From Acanthococcus lagerstroemiae (taxonomy: Eukaryota; Arthropoda; Insecta; Hemiptera; Eriococcidae), in assembly GCA_031841125.1 (NCBI GenBank), contig CM063107.1, positions 62,073,814 to 62,137,813 on the forward strand: DNA of 64,000 nucleotides, given 5' to 3'. A program made the position numbers and the translations under genes. The notes below the pieces were generated by a model that saw only the letters and a program-made list of their open reading frames with translations, did no database searches and was not told the origin of the DNA. Shown in pieces: positions 43,560-54,340 of this stretch; within the stretch, counting starts at the first letter, position 1, and the number at the start of each line of letters is the position of its first letter.

Positions 43560-44545
43560 AAGATTCGGTTACTAATTCAGGAAATGTACTCGGGACTAAA
43601 TGCGCAAATAGTTACAGATCTGGAAGGAGAAATCTTCGTAATCGAAAGGGGGTAAGACAAGGAGATCCAATCTCGCCGCTGCTATTTAACTGCGCCCTGG
43701 ACGAAATTTTTAAAAATTGAAGTTGGGACGAAAAGGGAATCAAAATTAACGGAGAATTTTTGAATAACTTAAGGTTTGCAGACGACGTGGTGATAGGGGC
43801 GGGGAGTGCGGACGAGTTACAGGTGATGCTGGAGGAACTCAGTTGTGAAAGTAAAATGGTGGGTATGGATATCAATCTATCCAAAACAAGAATTTTGAGC
43901 AACTTAGAAAATACAAAACTAATTGAAATGAAGAGGGAAACTTTGGAAATAGTCAACAACATAATTTATCTAGGTCTGTTGATAACATTTCAAAATCAAA
44001 CCGAGAAAGAGGTAAGTAGAGGAATTGCGTTGGCATGGGGTAAATTGTGGAGCCTAGGATTTATTCTAAAGAACAATTTTTCGCTATCAAAAGCCAACTC
44101 TTCAACAGCTGTGTCGTCCCGACACAAACCTATGGGTGCCAAACATGAACAGTTTCAAAATGAATGTAGAATAAACTCCAGTCTACACAAAACTCTGTGG
44201 AGAGATCCATGCTTGGTCTCAAACTGAAAGACAAGGTAAGGCTAACAAAAATAAAAGGAAAATTTAGGTCCAACAAAAATGGTACACTTTGTCAAAATAT
44301 TAAAATGGGACTGGGCAGGGCACCTATACGGACTGAAGGACCAACGTTGGTCACAAAAAATTATTTTCCGTCAAATCAGAGGAGGGAGAAAGCCATGTAA
44401 ACAGAGGACCAGGTGGATGGACGACATCTGTAAGTTTACCAAAACCAAACTCTTCCACAGAACAGTCACTGACCCGGTCGAATGAGTTAGGTTGAGGGAG
44501 GCATTTGTCCAAGATGGGGCTTCTGAAATCATTAATGCGGTAGTA
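43560..44545 (+). pseudogene. RTE-like LINE reverse-transcriptase fragment
   Basis: Plus-strand frames carry, in order, LIQEMYSGLNAQIVTDLEGE, RKGVRQGDPISPLLFNCALD, NNLRFADDVVIGAGSADEL with the F-A-D-D catalytic motif, and VGMDINLSKTRIL. Then follow MLGLKLKDKVRLTKIKG, ILKWDWAGHLYGLKDQRWSQ and KPCKQRTRWMDDICKF. The order matches the palm, thumb and tail of RTE-type polymerases. At least three frameshifts (near 43650, 44130 and 44280) and a stop at 43718 make it non-functional. The endonuclease half is absent. Confidence 0.8.
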
Positions 44546-44998
44546 CTATAATTGTCATGTGCAGTAAATGCTGTTAAAATTAAGACTCGAAAAGCTAAAA
44601 GGATGTAATATGGAGGCCTGAGGGAAGCTGAACGGGTGTTTGAGGAAATAACGATGCATTGAAGAACTTTTGAAAAGATTCTCTAGGACTCAGATGAGGT
44701 CCGGAGAAAAGTAGAAAAAAACATCTGAACGAAGAGTATGGTACAACTGTTTATAGAAGCAATTTTAAATGAGAAAAGTTTTCTAAATTCTGTTGACAAT
44801 TCTGCTTTTTTGTTTATTTTGCTATTATTTTCCTAACTTCTGCTAAAAATTCTACTTTCTGCTCTATCCAAAAAAATTCTGCCCCGGACCTAGAAATTCT
44901 GTCAAAAGAGTAGAAGTTCTGCCCGTCTTAGAACACTTCGCATGATAACGCAATTTCCAACTGTAAACTACGAGTCAAGCGCGTATTGGCCGGTGTAA

Positions 44999-45364
44999 CA
45001 GTGTTACCAACCTTGCTATTAAAATAGAAAGTAGGTCATCTTCTCTGGGTCACCCTGTACAAGTCATACAAAGGTCCTACAGTTGCCTCTAATTACAGTA
45101 TTTCTCATCAAAACGCTGCCAAATTGATATTTAATTGAACATTTGTGGTCTTTGCAATATTCTTTGCAATAATTCGTTCGTTATTATTCAATTATTGAGT
45201 TTCTTCAGGTTTTTGTTTGCAATTCGCATGTTTATGAAATAATTTTTTTCCCTTCTGAAAATTTTGTTTAGGCGTGAAAATGGTCCGAAAAAAATAAATA
45301 CAAAAGTCACTCAAGTCGTACAAAGGTCATACTATTGGAAAGTTCGTATTTGGTAGGCACCCTG
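44999..45364. mobile_element. Element with GTC(A/G)TACAAAGGTC words
   Basis: The left end CAGTGTTACCAACC and right end TTTGGTAGGCACCCTG are imperfect inverted copies. Near the left end AAGTCATACAAAGGTCCTAC is echoed near the right by AAGTCGTACAAAGGTCATAC. Same design as the CAGGGTGTCTACC-type elements. An additional GGTCACCCTG at 45050-45059 suggests an internal rearrangement. Confidence 0.5.
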
Positions 45365-45369
45365 TGACA

Positions 45370-47715
45370 ACAAATTCAACTTCTTAATATATATTCCGTA
45401 TCTGTCTGAATAATAATACCACTTCATTAGGAAAAAACTTGAAACAATTCGGACCGGGCACATTGTAGGTTCGCTAGCATCAATTGAAGAAAAACTGATA
45501 AGGAAAAGGGGGAGTTTACCGCAGCAGTTTATCCCAGTTTTCATGTTTTTTCAAAATATCTCGAGAATGATTGCGGTTAACGAAAAATTGAAAAGAACCA
45601 TCCTTTGTAGCAGATAAAATTTCCTTTCAGATGAGCTCATTTTTATCGAAATCAGAGTTATTTTCTTTTTCGCATAAAAGTAGCATTGCATCGTTGTTGT
45701 TGTTGTTGTTGTTGATGATGATTTAATTCGTTGTTTTTGTTGTTGTTTGCCCGGTCCGAATAATTAAAAAAAAACATAAGGTATTGGGCCGAGCTGGTAA
45801 CATCCTTGATGATGGACACTTCACTACGCTTTTTTCATTCAAAACATGGTAATAGTCTTATCTGATGAATTGGATTGTTGGAATTTGTTGCGGATGTTAT
45901 TACGTAACCCAAAATACTCCCCTCCCCTCCTCACAAACAATTGAAAAATCGAAAGTTAGGACTCAAAATGTTCTGGAGAATGACCCCTTTAAACATTGTA
46001 AACCAATGTGAGTTCAGTTCTATCGTAAGTTTCCTCTCCCTGCCCATTGGCGAATGGCTGCGGTTCGCCCCTCGCTGTTTGATGGATTTCTGCTCATTTC
46101 GCTACCCAATCAAACGATATTAGGTTACCGGGCAAGTACAAACGTGAAAACTACTCGTATTAGTTTTGTATTTCTGTTGTCATTTCTGTCCAGAGATACA
46201 TCTAAAACATTTGTAATCGTATTTGTATCGGAACCACGATATCCGATCTTCAATTACATCCTTGAAACGTATTCTATTCCAACGGGGAACCGAGCTTCGG
46301 ACACCGCAGTTCAAGCTCGTGTTACTATTTCCTAAATAACCCGATATTGGGTCCTTATGTGCCAGAGAACTTCGACCCGTTTCTGGATACGGCATCACGT
46401 AACGATTGCGAGCCAAACCCATCACAGTAGTTGACATTTTATCTGCTTCAGAATGGCTAATTTCGATGAATCGGCAAGAACGAGTTCTAATCGAGCAAAC
46501 CTCGCTGTCTAATTTAGCAGGTATAGGTCTGTGACGTATAGCAGTTGAAAAGGAAATGACGGGATGATGACTAGTGTGTATTTTTCAAAAATCTGGCCTC
46601 AGTGTGGCCCGTACTTCGTTTGACCAAATCGATTTTTCAAGTTCGGTTGTACGAAGGAGTTTGCTTGGTGACTCAGCTGGAAAACGTTTTCTATGATAGC
46701 TTTTACTGCAGTTCGTGTGTCGGAATTCTAAACAAAATTGTGAGAAAGTAGTATCTGCCTTCGTTTTTTTTTTTTTTTGAAAACCAGCTTCCATTAGCTG
46801 GAAGTATTCACGTCTGCGGAAATACGTAGAATGCGAATCAGCAGAAATATAAAATTTCACCTTCAAACAGGCAGTGTACGAGTATGCAAAGTGGAACGAG
46901 TATCAGGCAGCCGCGAGCGAAATAGTGGTCCACTGGTAGGTGTGCAGAAAAGCGACGCCATCTCGGCAGATGAAATTTAGTCATCAATTGCGTGTATTCT
47001 GCGTCATGACACGCAGTTCTCGGCTTCCGCTTGTATTTCCTGGCCGGCTTAGAGTCCCGTCGATGGTAATAAAAACGTCGATACTGACTTAGAAGCCTCA
47101 TAGCTACGGAGCTTACAGATTTGGTCGTTCATGTAGATATAACATGTCATTATTGATCAGTCATGCTATGTAATCCAGTAGATGTTTTGTCCAAGTTAGC
47201 AGATGATTTGAACTTAGAGCCCTTTCCTTCCTCTTTGTCTGAATCAGGTACAATATTGTAATATTTTTGATGTCCTACACGAGTGCTATGTACCCTAATA
47301 TTGAATGAAAGGCTATGCTATGAGTATGTTGCTTTCCTAGCTCATTAAAGTAAAATGACAGTATAGAATTGAGGAAGTTAGTTGCCTTACGTTAGACTTA
47401 TATATATTTCATCGGTTAGCAAAATTGGAAAAACTAAAGATTGTTGCATGTTGATATTAATATTTCCCCAGTTGGACCTTTCTCCTTCTTACGCCAAAAG
47501 AGTTGCTTCGGTGCGTGGTCTTGACTTCCAAATTGTAAATGTAATTAGTTGAAGAAGGTCGTCCTTCAACTTTCCCGACGAAGTCCGATTTCAAAGTCTT
47601 CAAAGGTACTTCCCTCAATTTAACTCGGAAAGACTTTTGTATTGTTTTAGAATCTAGACTCCGTAGGTAAAAAATACGACTCGTCTCGACCCCATCTGAC
47701 AAAGTCATCTCGGTT
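45370..47715. other. Intron sequence, (GTT)n tract, no gene
   Basis: A GTT trinucleotide run of about 21 bp lies at 45691-45711, passing into GATGATGATT. Several small open frames on both strands have no family resemblance. Confidence 0.4.
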
Positions 47716-48050
47716 CATAGTCTGTTGAGTGAGAATCTGAAAGAAGCTAATGAACTTAGAGAGGAAAGTAGCAAAGTGGGTTTGGAAATAAATTTGAGAA
47801 AAACGTTAACGAAACAGAAGGATGTCGAATTTAAAATAAAGGGTGAAGAAATTACTATAGTCGATGAATGCAAATACATTGGGTAAGTAGTTTCGTTAGA
47901 AAATAGACAAGAAAAATTAATCTCTGCGAGAATAAAAACGCGTGGAAAAACTTTTGGTCCCAAAAAATCAATTTTAAAAAGTCAAATATGTATAAACAAG
48001 ATATCAAAATATTAGAAAGTGTTGATACAATTTGGAATTTGGATCTTCAC
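47716..48050 (+). pseudogene. RTE-like reverse-transcriptase fragment
   Basis: The plus strand reads LSENLKEANELREESSKVGL, EINLRKTLTKQ, EFKIKGEEITIVDECKYIG, then a stop and VVSLENRQEKLISARIK. These are the region after the catalytic Asp pair: V-G-L-x-I-N-x-x-K-T, the K-Y-I-G hairpin and the R-I-x-x-x segment. It is AT-rich and carries several stops. Only about 110 codons remain. Confidence 0.65.
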
Positions 48051-48159
48051 ATGAATTGAATGAAATGGTCGATACTGCAAATAATCAGGAGTAGTTAATT
48101 TTGGAAAATATTTGGTCTGTCAAAACTAATTGTTTGATCTGAAACATTGAATTCATTAA

Positions 48160-48448
48160 AATGATGAATTAATCAATAATAATTTTATTTTATTTGTATT
48201 TCAGCCCCCCCTTCGCCCGCCAATAGGTGCTCGAAGGTCCCATTGACAGGGAGGGACAGTAGTTACAATGGTGTGGTGGGACGTACAGGCACCAGAGCAA
48301 GGGCAGAGCAGGGGAGGGGCGTAGGTCCACAGGTGGCAGTTGAGAATTGTGAATTGAGGACTGAGGGTTGAAGGAAGCCGAGGGACCGAAACGAACCACA
48401 CTTGTGTGGTATAAGGGACAGAAATGCAGAGACTAGGGCCTACATACT
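48160..48448 (-). mobile_element. 3' part and tail of the CR1/jockey-like LINE
   Basis: On the minus strand this continues the LINE beyond the hAT-like insertion, with C/T-rich UTR-like sequence ending in AAATACAAATAAAATAAAAT. The tail is followed by AT-rich intron. Confidence 0.5.
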
Positions 48449-48833
48449 CAGGGACGTGCGGATGGGAGGGCTGGAGGGCAACTTGCCCCCCCCCCCCGGT
48501 AGGAATTTTTCACTCCGCAGTTGGGGAAATTACCATTTTAGTCAGACAGTTGGAAAATTCCAACAAGCTGAAATTTTTTTTTTTGGTTTTGCTTTGATAC
48601 TTGGGAATTGAGTTGAAAAGTTGGGAAAGCCAAACAAGGCAAAAGGTTTTCTTCTTTTGCTTTGATACTGGGGAATTTGAATTGAGTCAGTTGAAAAAAT
48701 CCAACAGGTCAGAAGTTTTAAAAAAAATTTATTTATTGCTTTGATACTTGGGAATTGTGAGTTGAGTCAGTTGGGACTTTAACCAATTTTTACCCCCCCC
48801 CCCCCCCCCCATAAAAACTCTGGTACGTCTCTG
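48449..48833. mobile_element. hAT-like MITE inside the LINE, with 8-bp TSD
   Basis: The ends CAGGGACGTGCGG and CTGGTACGTCTCTG are imperfect inverted repeats. The flanks are TACATACT (48441-48448) and TACATATT (48834-48841), 7 of 8 identical. The interior has long C runs (48487, 48793) and about three degenerate 78-bp units with GCTTTGATACTTGGGAATTG and TTGAGTCAGTTG. No ORF. Confidence 0.75.
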
Positions 48834-49267
48834 TACATATTCTCGAGTACTTTAATAACGATTGATGAAATATACTGTTTCCTACTCATGATCTCAGGGT
48901 CTTTTTGGGTAATATTATTATGTAATGCTACAGTATTGTCCATACTTGATGCTACAAATAGATCAGTATTTATTGTATTAAGTGTAGGGACCCTATATTG
49001 AATACGTATTAAGTTGTTGGAATTCAAAATTTTGTTATTCAGAATATCCCTCAAGAAGATCAACTTTGCCAGACATCGTCTGTTTTCTAAACTCATAGTC
49101 TCAAAGCCAACCAAAAGTTCTTTGTATACAATTTCAGAAGGATAATATGTAAAGATTTTGCAGTATAAGTATTTCAAAAATCTTTTTTGAATTTTCTCAG
49201 TTTTATCTTTACCTTGTTGAGTTTTGGAATCCTATATAACAGAGAAGAATTCCTATATTGATCTGAC
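48834..49267 (-). pseudogene. LINE reverse transcriptase, C-terminal part
   Basis: Minus-strand translation: TQQGKDKTEKIQKRFLKYLY, then RRCLAKLIFLRDILNNKIL and RYRVP-like IQYRVPTLNTINTD. This is the conserved tail of CR1- and jockey-type reverse transcriptases. It is continuous in sense with 49803-50815 once the intervening element is removed. Confidence 0.7.
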
Positions 49268-49802
49268 ACCAGTCAAGGAAGTCAAGGAAAAGTCAGGTAT
49301 TCTGGAGAGTGGTCAAAGAAAGTCACCAGGGTGTCTACCGGTCAAGGAAGCCAAGGAAAAGTCAAGTGGTTTGGAGAGTGGTCAAAGAAAGTCAAGGAAG
49401 TAAAGGAAAAGTCAAGTATTTTGGATAGTGGTCATGAAAAGTCATACATTTTCTCAAAATTATTATCACGAATGTGTTTTATTAAATGAAATACAATACT
49501 GTATTACCTCCATTCTGTTTATGTGGTGCTATATATTTTATAAATAATTGTTGAAATAAAATTGTCATTGTCATACCTACATATTGCTTGACTTAAATAT
49601 TTTCAGATAATTACATAATATCCTTTTTCATAGTATTTCTTAGTGTTTCCATTTATTGTGAGCTTCTTCCCCCCCCCACCTTGGTAAGGTTCCACGAATA
49701 AGATTATATTTGTATGTGTGTACAACGGTTATGAAAAAAGTGAGAAAAGTTCAAGGAAAAGTCAAGGAATTGGAAAATTTGGACCCGGTAGGCACCCTGA
49801 AT
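49268..49802. mobile_element. CAGGGTGTCTACC-type element (word GTCAAGGAA) inside the LINE
   Basis: Contains CAGGGTGTCTACCGGTCAAG (from 49327) and ends GACCCGGTAGGCACCCTG. GTCAAGGAA/GTCAAGGAAAAG words repeat at both sides (49273-49440 and 49745-49780). A partial tandem duplication of the left end (49273-49326 against 49338-49400) makes the left boundary uncertain. It splits the LINE between the TQQGKDK segment and the upstream palm/thumb. Confidence 0.7.
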
Positions 49803-50815
49803 TAGAATAAAGAATTTTCATGGTTTCTAAATTTTGATTACAAGTTTCATTTCTCTTTATGAAGCCAACCATTCTTTCAGATTTTAAAGTTATGTGATCG
49901 ATGTGCATATTGAATAGTAATTTCAAATCCAAAATGATGCCTAAGTCTTTTACAAAATTTGCACACCTATTTATCTTTGTTTTTTATTTTATCCTCGTGT
50001 AAAATGAGGCATCTTTTTCATGAATAGGTAATTTTTCACACTTGTCAGTATTAGATGGTAACAAGTTACTATCACTCCACTCAACTAATGAGTCAAGATC
50101 TTGTTGCAGTTTAACACAGTCACTTGGTGATTTTATAATTTTATAAATATTCATATCATTTTGCATGCAGCAATAATTTTGAACATGGATTTTTTCAGAA
50201 ATATCGACAAAAATTAGAAATTGGTATAGACCCAAAACCGAACCCTGGGGAATACCTGACACACTCTTGTAACACTTCGAGGCCACTCCATACTCGACGA
50301 ACTGTATTCTGTTATTTAAGTAGATGTGAAATAGAGTTATTAGATCTTTTAAAAAGCCAAAGCTGCACAATTTTTGGAGTAAAATTTTATGGTTGACAGT
50401 GTCAAAGGCCTTTCTAAAATCTGTGTAAATGGCATCTGTTTGCCCATCCTTAGAGAGGGTTATATTGACATCACATGTGAAGTTCATTGGATTAGTCTGC
50501 ACTGAATATCCTTTTCTAAAGGCCATGTTAACAGAGAGATATTTTGGATTCATGTATAGATGTTAGTGCAAGACAGTTTCAAAAATCTTGGCCACGAGTA
50601 GAATTAGAGAGATGGGACGATAGTTTTTTATTTCATTTATTTTGCCTTACTTGTGAAGTTGAATAACTTCCGACATTTTCTATATTGTTGGATAAATACT
50701 TGTCTCGAGGACAGCATTGCAGACATAAGTAAAGGGAGTAATTAAAGACTGTGAGCAAGATTTTGAAATTCCTTGTTAGATAGATCAGTTAGATTTAGAT
50801 TGGGGTCTTCCAAAC
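49803..50815 (-). pseudogene. CR1/jockey-like LINE reverse transcriptase, palm region
   Basis: Minus strand, from high to low coordinates: KNYRPISLILLVAKIFETVL near 50640, YTDFRKAFDTVNHKILLQKL near 50420, SGIPQGSVLGL near 50240, then IYKIIKSPSDCVKLQQDLDS and LLPSNTDKCE. These are the fingers/palm motifs of non-LTR reverse transcriptases. The position of the catalytic Y-A-D-D now reads MQND, so the copy is dead. A 189-codon stretch remains open (50553-49984), suggesting moderate age. Confidence 0.85.
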
Positions 50816-51150
50816 TTTTTTCTATGTCTTTTCCACTTCGAGCATTTGAAAACTACATGCATTCTTGTTTCGTTTAACATTTTACATTCTTCACAGGTGG
50901 GGCTATCTATTATTTTGAATTTTGCTAAGTGGGCGTTAAAATTTCCGTGCCCACTTGATAACTGGATTGCGTCACGTAGTTTGTATAAAAATGTTTCATC
51001 TTAGGCCGATTTTCATTATTAAGGAGGAATTTCTTGGTGATCTCCCCTAAGGTATCGCTCTTGTCATTTTATTAGGGTGTCTATTTTAGCGTCTTTAATA
51101 CCGTTTTTCACTTCAGAAGAACAGTCTTTCCACTTCCTAAATTTTTCTAG
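50816..51150 (-). pseudogene. Second LINE (R1/jockey type): RNase H-like C-terminal end
   Basis: The minus strand reads KFRKWKDCSSEV, FLYKLRDAIQLSSGHGNFNA, HLAKFKIIDSPTCEECKM, then NETRMHVVFKCSKWKRHRK. The S-G-H-G-N-F...H-L...C-x-x-C...H-V-V-F-x-C pattern is the zinc-binding tail after RNase H in jockey/R1/I-type LINEs. It joins in sense to 52425-52850 across the element at 51155-52424. Confidence 0.7.
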
Positions 51151-51154
51151 CTTT

Positions 51155-52207
51155 TTTAGGGTCGGCTACTGGTAGCCGAGCCTATTGCAATCGAAATTTG
51201 AATTCATTTGTTCCAGTATATTAGCTCGTACCTGGTGACACTAGTAGCGCTGATTGTCTACTTTGGTTATCATAGCGCAATACTACCCTTATTTCTACAG
51301 ATGGTCAAAGTGCGAATGTTGCGGAGTAGAATAGTCAAGTTGGGAGTTTTAAACTTGAACGCAATTAACTATTAACACGACGCTCAACGCACGGGACGCA
51401 GTCGAACTTTCAATGGTCAGCATTAGTATTTATGTTCAGTCTTCTGTTTAATTACCGCGTAGAACACAACGGAAAATGAATTCTGAACGCATTAAACGGA
51501 ATAATACGAGAAAGGAATTCTCGTTGTTTTTTTTTTTTTAAATGAGTTTTCAAATAAGCAGTGTGTTCTGTTCTGTGTTGATCGGGTATTTTTCATGAAG
51601 GTTTTTATTAGGGTCGTCGAAGCCGTTAACATTCAATTACATTGTTTTGATTATTTCATATTTAATTATAACTATTATCAAGCAACTTTCCATCGTTCTT
51701 ATGTCAATGCTGAGGTTTTAGCAAACCTCAAGAAGAGTTACAATTTCTTCATCCTAAGATGCTACCTGAATTGGTTGAATTGAGTAATATAGAAGAACGT
51801 TTTCTGTCCCCAGTTACTAGTAGTACCAGTAGTAGCGACCTAGCGAGAAGCGAACAAGTTTGAAGTGAACATTATGTTTGTACCGATGTTTTGTGTAACA
51901 TTATTCAGACAAATCAGTCATAGGATGTATGTGTGTCCTACTTGAGTATGCGTAATTATTATCAAGCGAACAGGGAATCTGCTAGCCTGAATATTACTTT
52001 GTTTTCATTCCCTTAGAAGTGGATAATTGTCCCCTAATCATTTGATGTTTTTAGGGTCGGCTAGGAGTAAGGTTGGTCTTTTATCTGTTGATCAATTGCT
52101 CTTCAGAAATTAGAAATCGGATGAAATCTTCGACCATGGTCGAAGTGCGAATGTTTGCGGAGCCTGCAGCTTTGCAGGCTGAAGCTTTTTGAACTTACCA
52201 TGTGCTG

Positions 52208-52247
<40 letters not shown>

Positions 52248-52424
52248 ATCCCAATTACCTTTCATCTATCACTTCTTATATTCCGGAACAAAAGACCATA
52301 AACATGATTACCAGTAGGTCTTTTTCCTGATATCTTTTCCAACGACCGCCAGTAAGAGATAGGCTAGTCTCTGATTTTTCAGTCGAGAGCCGACCCTCTT
52401 CCAGCAGCTAGCTGCTTGTTATCC
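51155..52424. mobile_element. GGTCGGCT-family element, copy 2, splitting the second LINE
   Basis: Starts near TTTAGGGTCGGCTACTGGT and ends near GAGAGCCGACCCTCTTCCAG plus AGCAGCTAGCTGCTTG. 51790-52370 is nearly the same as 7900-8430. GGTC(A/G)AAGTGCGAATG occurs twice inside (51303 and 52138), suggesting an internal duplication. It carries the empty site for the 8441-8692 element. No transposase recognised. Confidence 0.6.
52210..52246. repeat. (GT)n microsatellite
   Basis: Uninterrupted GT run of about 37 bp inside the GGTCGGCT-family element. The corresponding place in copy 1 (8292-8306) has only a short GTGTGTGTG, so it expanded after the copies diverged. Confidence 0.95.
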
Positions 52425-52850
52425 TAACGCGCTCTTCTATTTTAAAATCAGTTGGTGGGATTCCTGCTGTACACAATACTGACGTATAAGTGATGGTCCT
52501 GTACGCTGATGTTACTCCAATAAGGATCTTTCTTTGCGTTTGGAGAAGCTTATTTAGTTGAGCCTTATTAGGTTTACAGTGTATACCAGGGAGCAGTACT
52601 CGATATAGGTTTCAAAGATTATTTGTGTTCCCGTATAGTGCATGAAAGCTGTCGAATCTTTTAAGTACTTTATTACATTAATACTCTACATGTTTATTGA
52701 AATTTTCGTCGATAATTGCGCCCAAGTATTTCATGTAACCTTCAACTGCTATTTGCTTATGGTTACTTCAATTTTTTAGGAGAAATTATGTAGTTACGCC
52801 ATTTTTTTGCCTACAGAATTTTAACCTATTTTCGTTTCATCCGGTAAAAC
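52425..52850 (-). pseudogene. Second LINE (R1/jockey type): reverse-transcriptase thumb
   Basis: Minus strand, high to low: EGYMKYLGAIIDENFNKHVE, NKVLKRFDSFHALYGNTNNL, NLYRVLLPGIHCKPNKAQLN, LQTQRKILIGVTSAYRTITY, then LCTAGIPPTDFKIEERV. The K-Y-L-G-x-x-I-D hairpin and the Q-R...Y-R-T...L-x-x-x-G-I-P-P pattern are typical of R1/jockey-type LINEs. Several stops. It continues at 51150 beyond the inserted element. Confidence 0.75.
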
Positions 52851-52859
52851 TTCCTTTTT

Positions 52860-53470
52860 ATACCTTTGCTCGACAGTGTAATAGTGAACTCGGAATGCTT
52901 TTCTACTCCCCCTCCCCCCCGACGGTAACACTTTTCAGTATTCTTCAACTTAGCTGTGTGAAACATGGTCACGTGCAAGTCTTACGGTGTTATTTTATAA
53001 GGCAAATAGAGTCTGTTTTAGTTCTTAGCCCCGAATTTTAAGTTACGTGCTGAGAATATGAAAAAGAAAGAAAGGTACTTTCCACTTGCCATTTCCTTTA
53101 TTCGCCCCCTCCCCTTTGGTTCTGTGAATGTGCTGACCATGGTGATATATCTGAACGTACAGCTCAGTTCGTTCTCATCTTCTTATACTGACTGCATGGT
53201 GGTGAAGGAAGATTTGATTGCTATGAGGCAGAAAGGCAGATCATTCAGTTCTTAGAACTATTTCAGGTGAGGCTAAGCCCGCTTCCCGACTCTGTCGCTT
53301 ATAGATGGGCCAATTTATTTAGCTCCTATCGAAACTGTGATGTGATACACTGAGGTCTCGACCTTTTTCTAGTGTTATGTTTCTGATGTGCAGTGATGGA
53401 TGAACAGTTTTTTCATTCATTTTATTTTATTTATTTATTTTTTTTCTCCTCTAATTTCGAATTTACTTTG
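52860..53470. other. End of intron 2, no recognised feature
   Basis: Ends in a T-rich stretch and the acceptor TTTGTTCCCAG. The small open frame at 53058-53255 is not supported. Confidence 0.4.
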
Positions 53471-53477
53471 TTCCCAG

Positions 53478-53626
53478 GTTTCGAATGTCGTTGCGGTGGC
53501 CTATACTGTGGCATACATCGATACTCAGATAAACACAATTGCACTTTCGACTATCGGCAGTTGGGCGCTCAAGAAATACGACGGAATAATCCAGTTGTTG
53601 TCGGAGAGAAAATTCAGAAGATATAA
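53478..53626 (+). CDS. ZFAND6: Zinc-finger gene, coding exon 3: rest of AN1 finger and C terminus
   Basis: Encodes residues 153-201 and the TAA stop. The acceptor TTCCCAG ends at 53477 and the exon starts in phase 1, completing the Gly codon split from exon 2. [20 protein letters not shown] and CTFDY supply Cys156, Cys158, Cys163, His166, His172 and Cys174, which with Cys142 and Cys145 make the full eight-ligand AN1 finger. The end [17 protein letters not shown] is the conserved C terminus of this family, so the protein is complete. All metal ligands are intact. Confidence 0.95.
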
Positions 53627-54340
53627 CCCGTTTTGTTTCTTTATTTTATTTTTGTCATTTTGTGGATAATCCCGCGTTTGTATAAAAAACGAAAAGAAAA
53701 AAAAATGTCGTCTTAAGCTTAATACCTCTTACCAAGAATGCGTTTTGTGCGAGAATTATGTTTCATTAATTAACGAATGCGTCCGTAACTTTTTCTAGTT
53801 GGATTAACATTGCCAACCCCTCGACTTAATCGTATCACGTGATCGAACTTTTTCTCCCTTTGTATACAAATAATACGTGCGTATGTATATTGTGTGTTTT
53901 TTTAATTAATTTTCACGCCCCTCTCCCTCAGATGTTGTTCGTGTATATGCTTGGACATAGTCTGTAGTATTTAAGGGTGTTCACTTTCTTTTCCTTCTCT
54001 CGTTTTTTCCCTCTCCTTGATAATTTCGCCATTTCGTATTTCAACGCAAAATGTTGGAATGAATTCGGAAATTTTTCGTTTCTCGTACTAAGTCAAAAAA
54101 TATGTTTTTCGTTGACGTTATCAGGTTTTTTCCTTGTTTTATGCAGCGCTTATTTTCGTTTTGGAAACAATAATTTATAAATATATTCGCGTATAACGTA
54201 TTGGAATCGCGTTAGAATTTCAGTTTGATTTTTCTAAGTTTTTCAAGCTTAGTAGAAAAGATCTATTAATTTCTTTCGTCGTGAAATACATACTTTTTTT
54301 TATTTAGTCGTTTCATTTGTGCGCATGTGTTTAATAAATC
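53627..54340 (+). other. 3' UTR of the zinc-finger gene (extent inferred)
   Basis: AT-rich, T-tract-rich sequence without repeats directly after the stop. AATAAA at 54333-54338 is a candidate polyadenylation signal. Repeat-free AT-rich sequence continues to about 54900, so a longer 3' UTR is possible. Confidence 0.45.

Larger units (their letters stand above)
15697..54338 (+). other. ZFAND6: A20/AN1 zinc-finger gene, mapped span
   Basis: This entry joins the three coding exons listed separately. The acceptor at 15697 starts a 206-base 5' UTR segment; the coding exons are 15903-16196, 42058-42220 and 53478-53626; a candidate AATAAA polyadenylation signal is at 54333-54338. The introns are 25,861 and 11,257 bp. 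Joined, the coding sequence is 606 nt and 201 residues, close to the roughly 200-215 residues usual for animal ZFAND5/ZFAND6. The family acts in the ubiquitin-proteasome system: A20 fingers bind ubiquitin, and vertebrate ZFAND5 promotes proteasomal degradation while ZFAND6 acts with TRAF2 and in peroxisomal receptor export. Insects usually have one such gene, so the ZFAND5 versus ZFAND6 choice is nominal. Confidence 0.9.
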
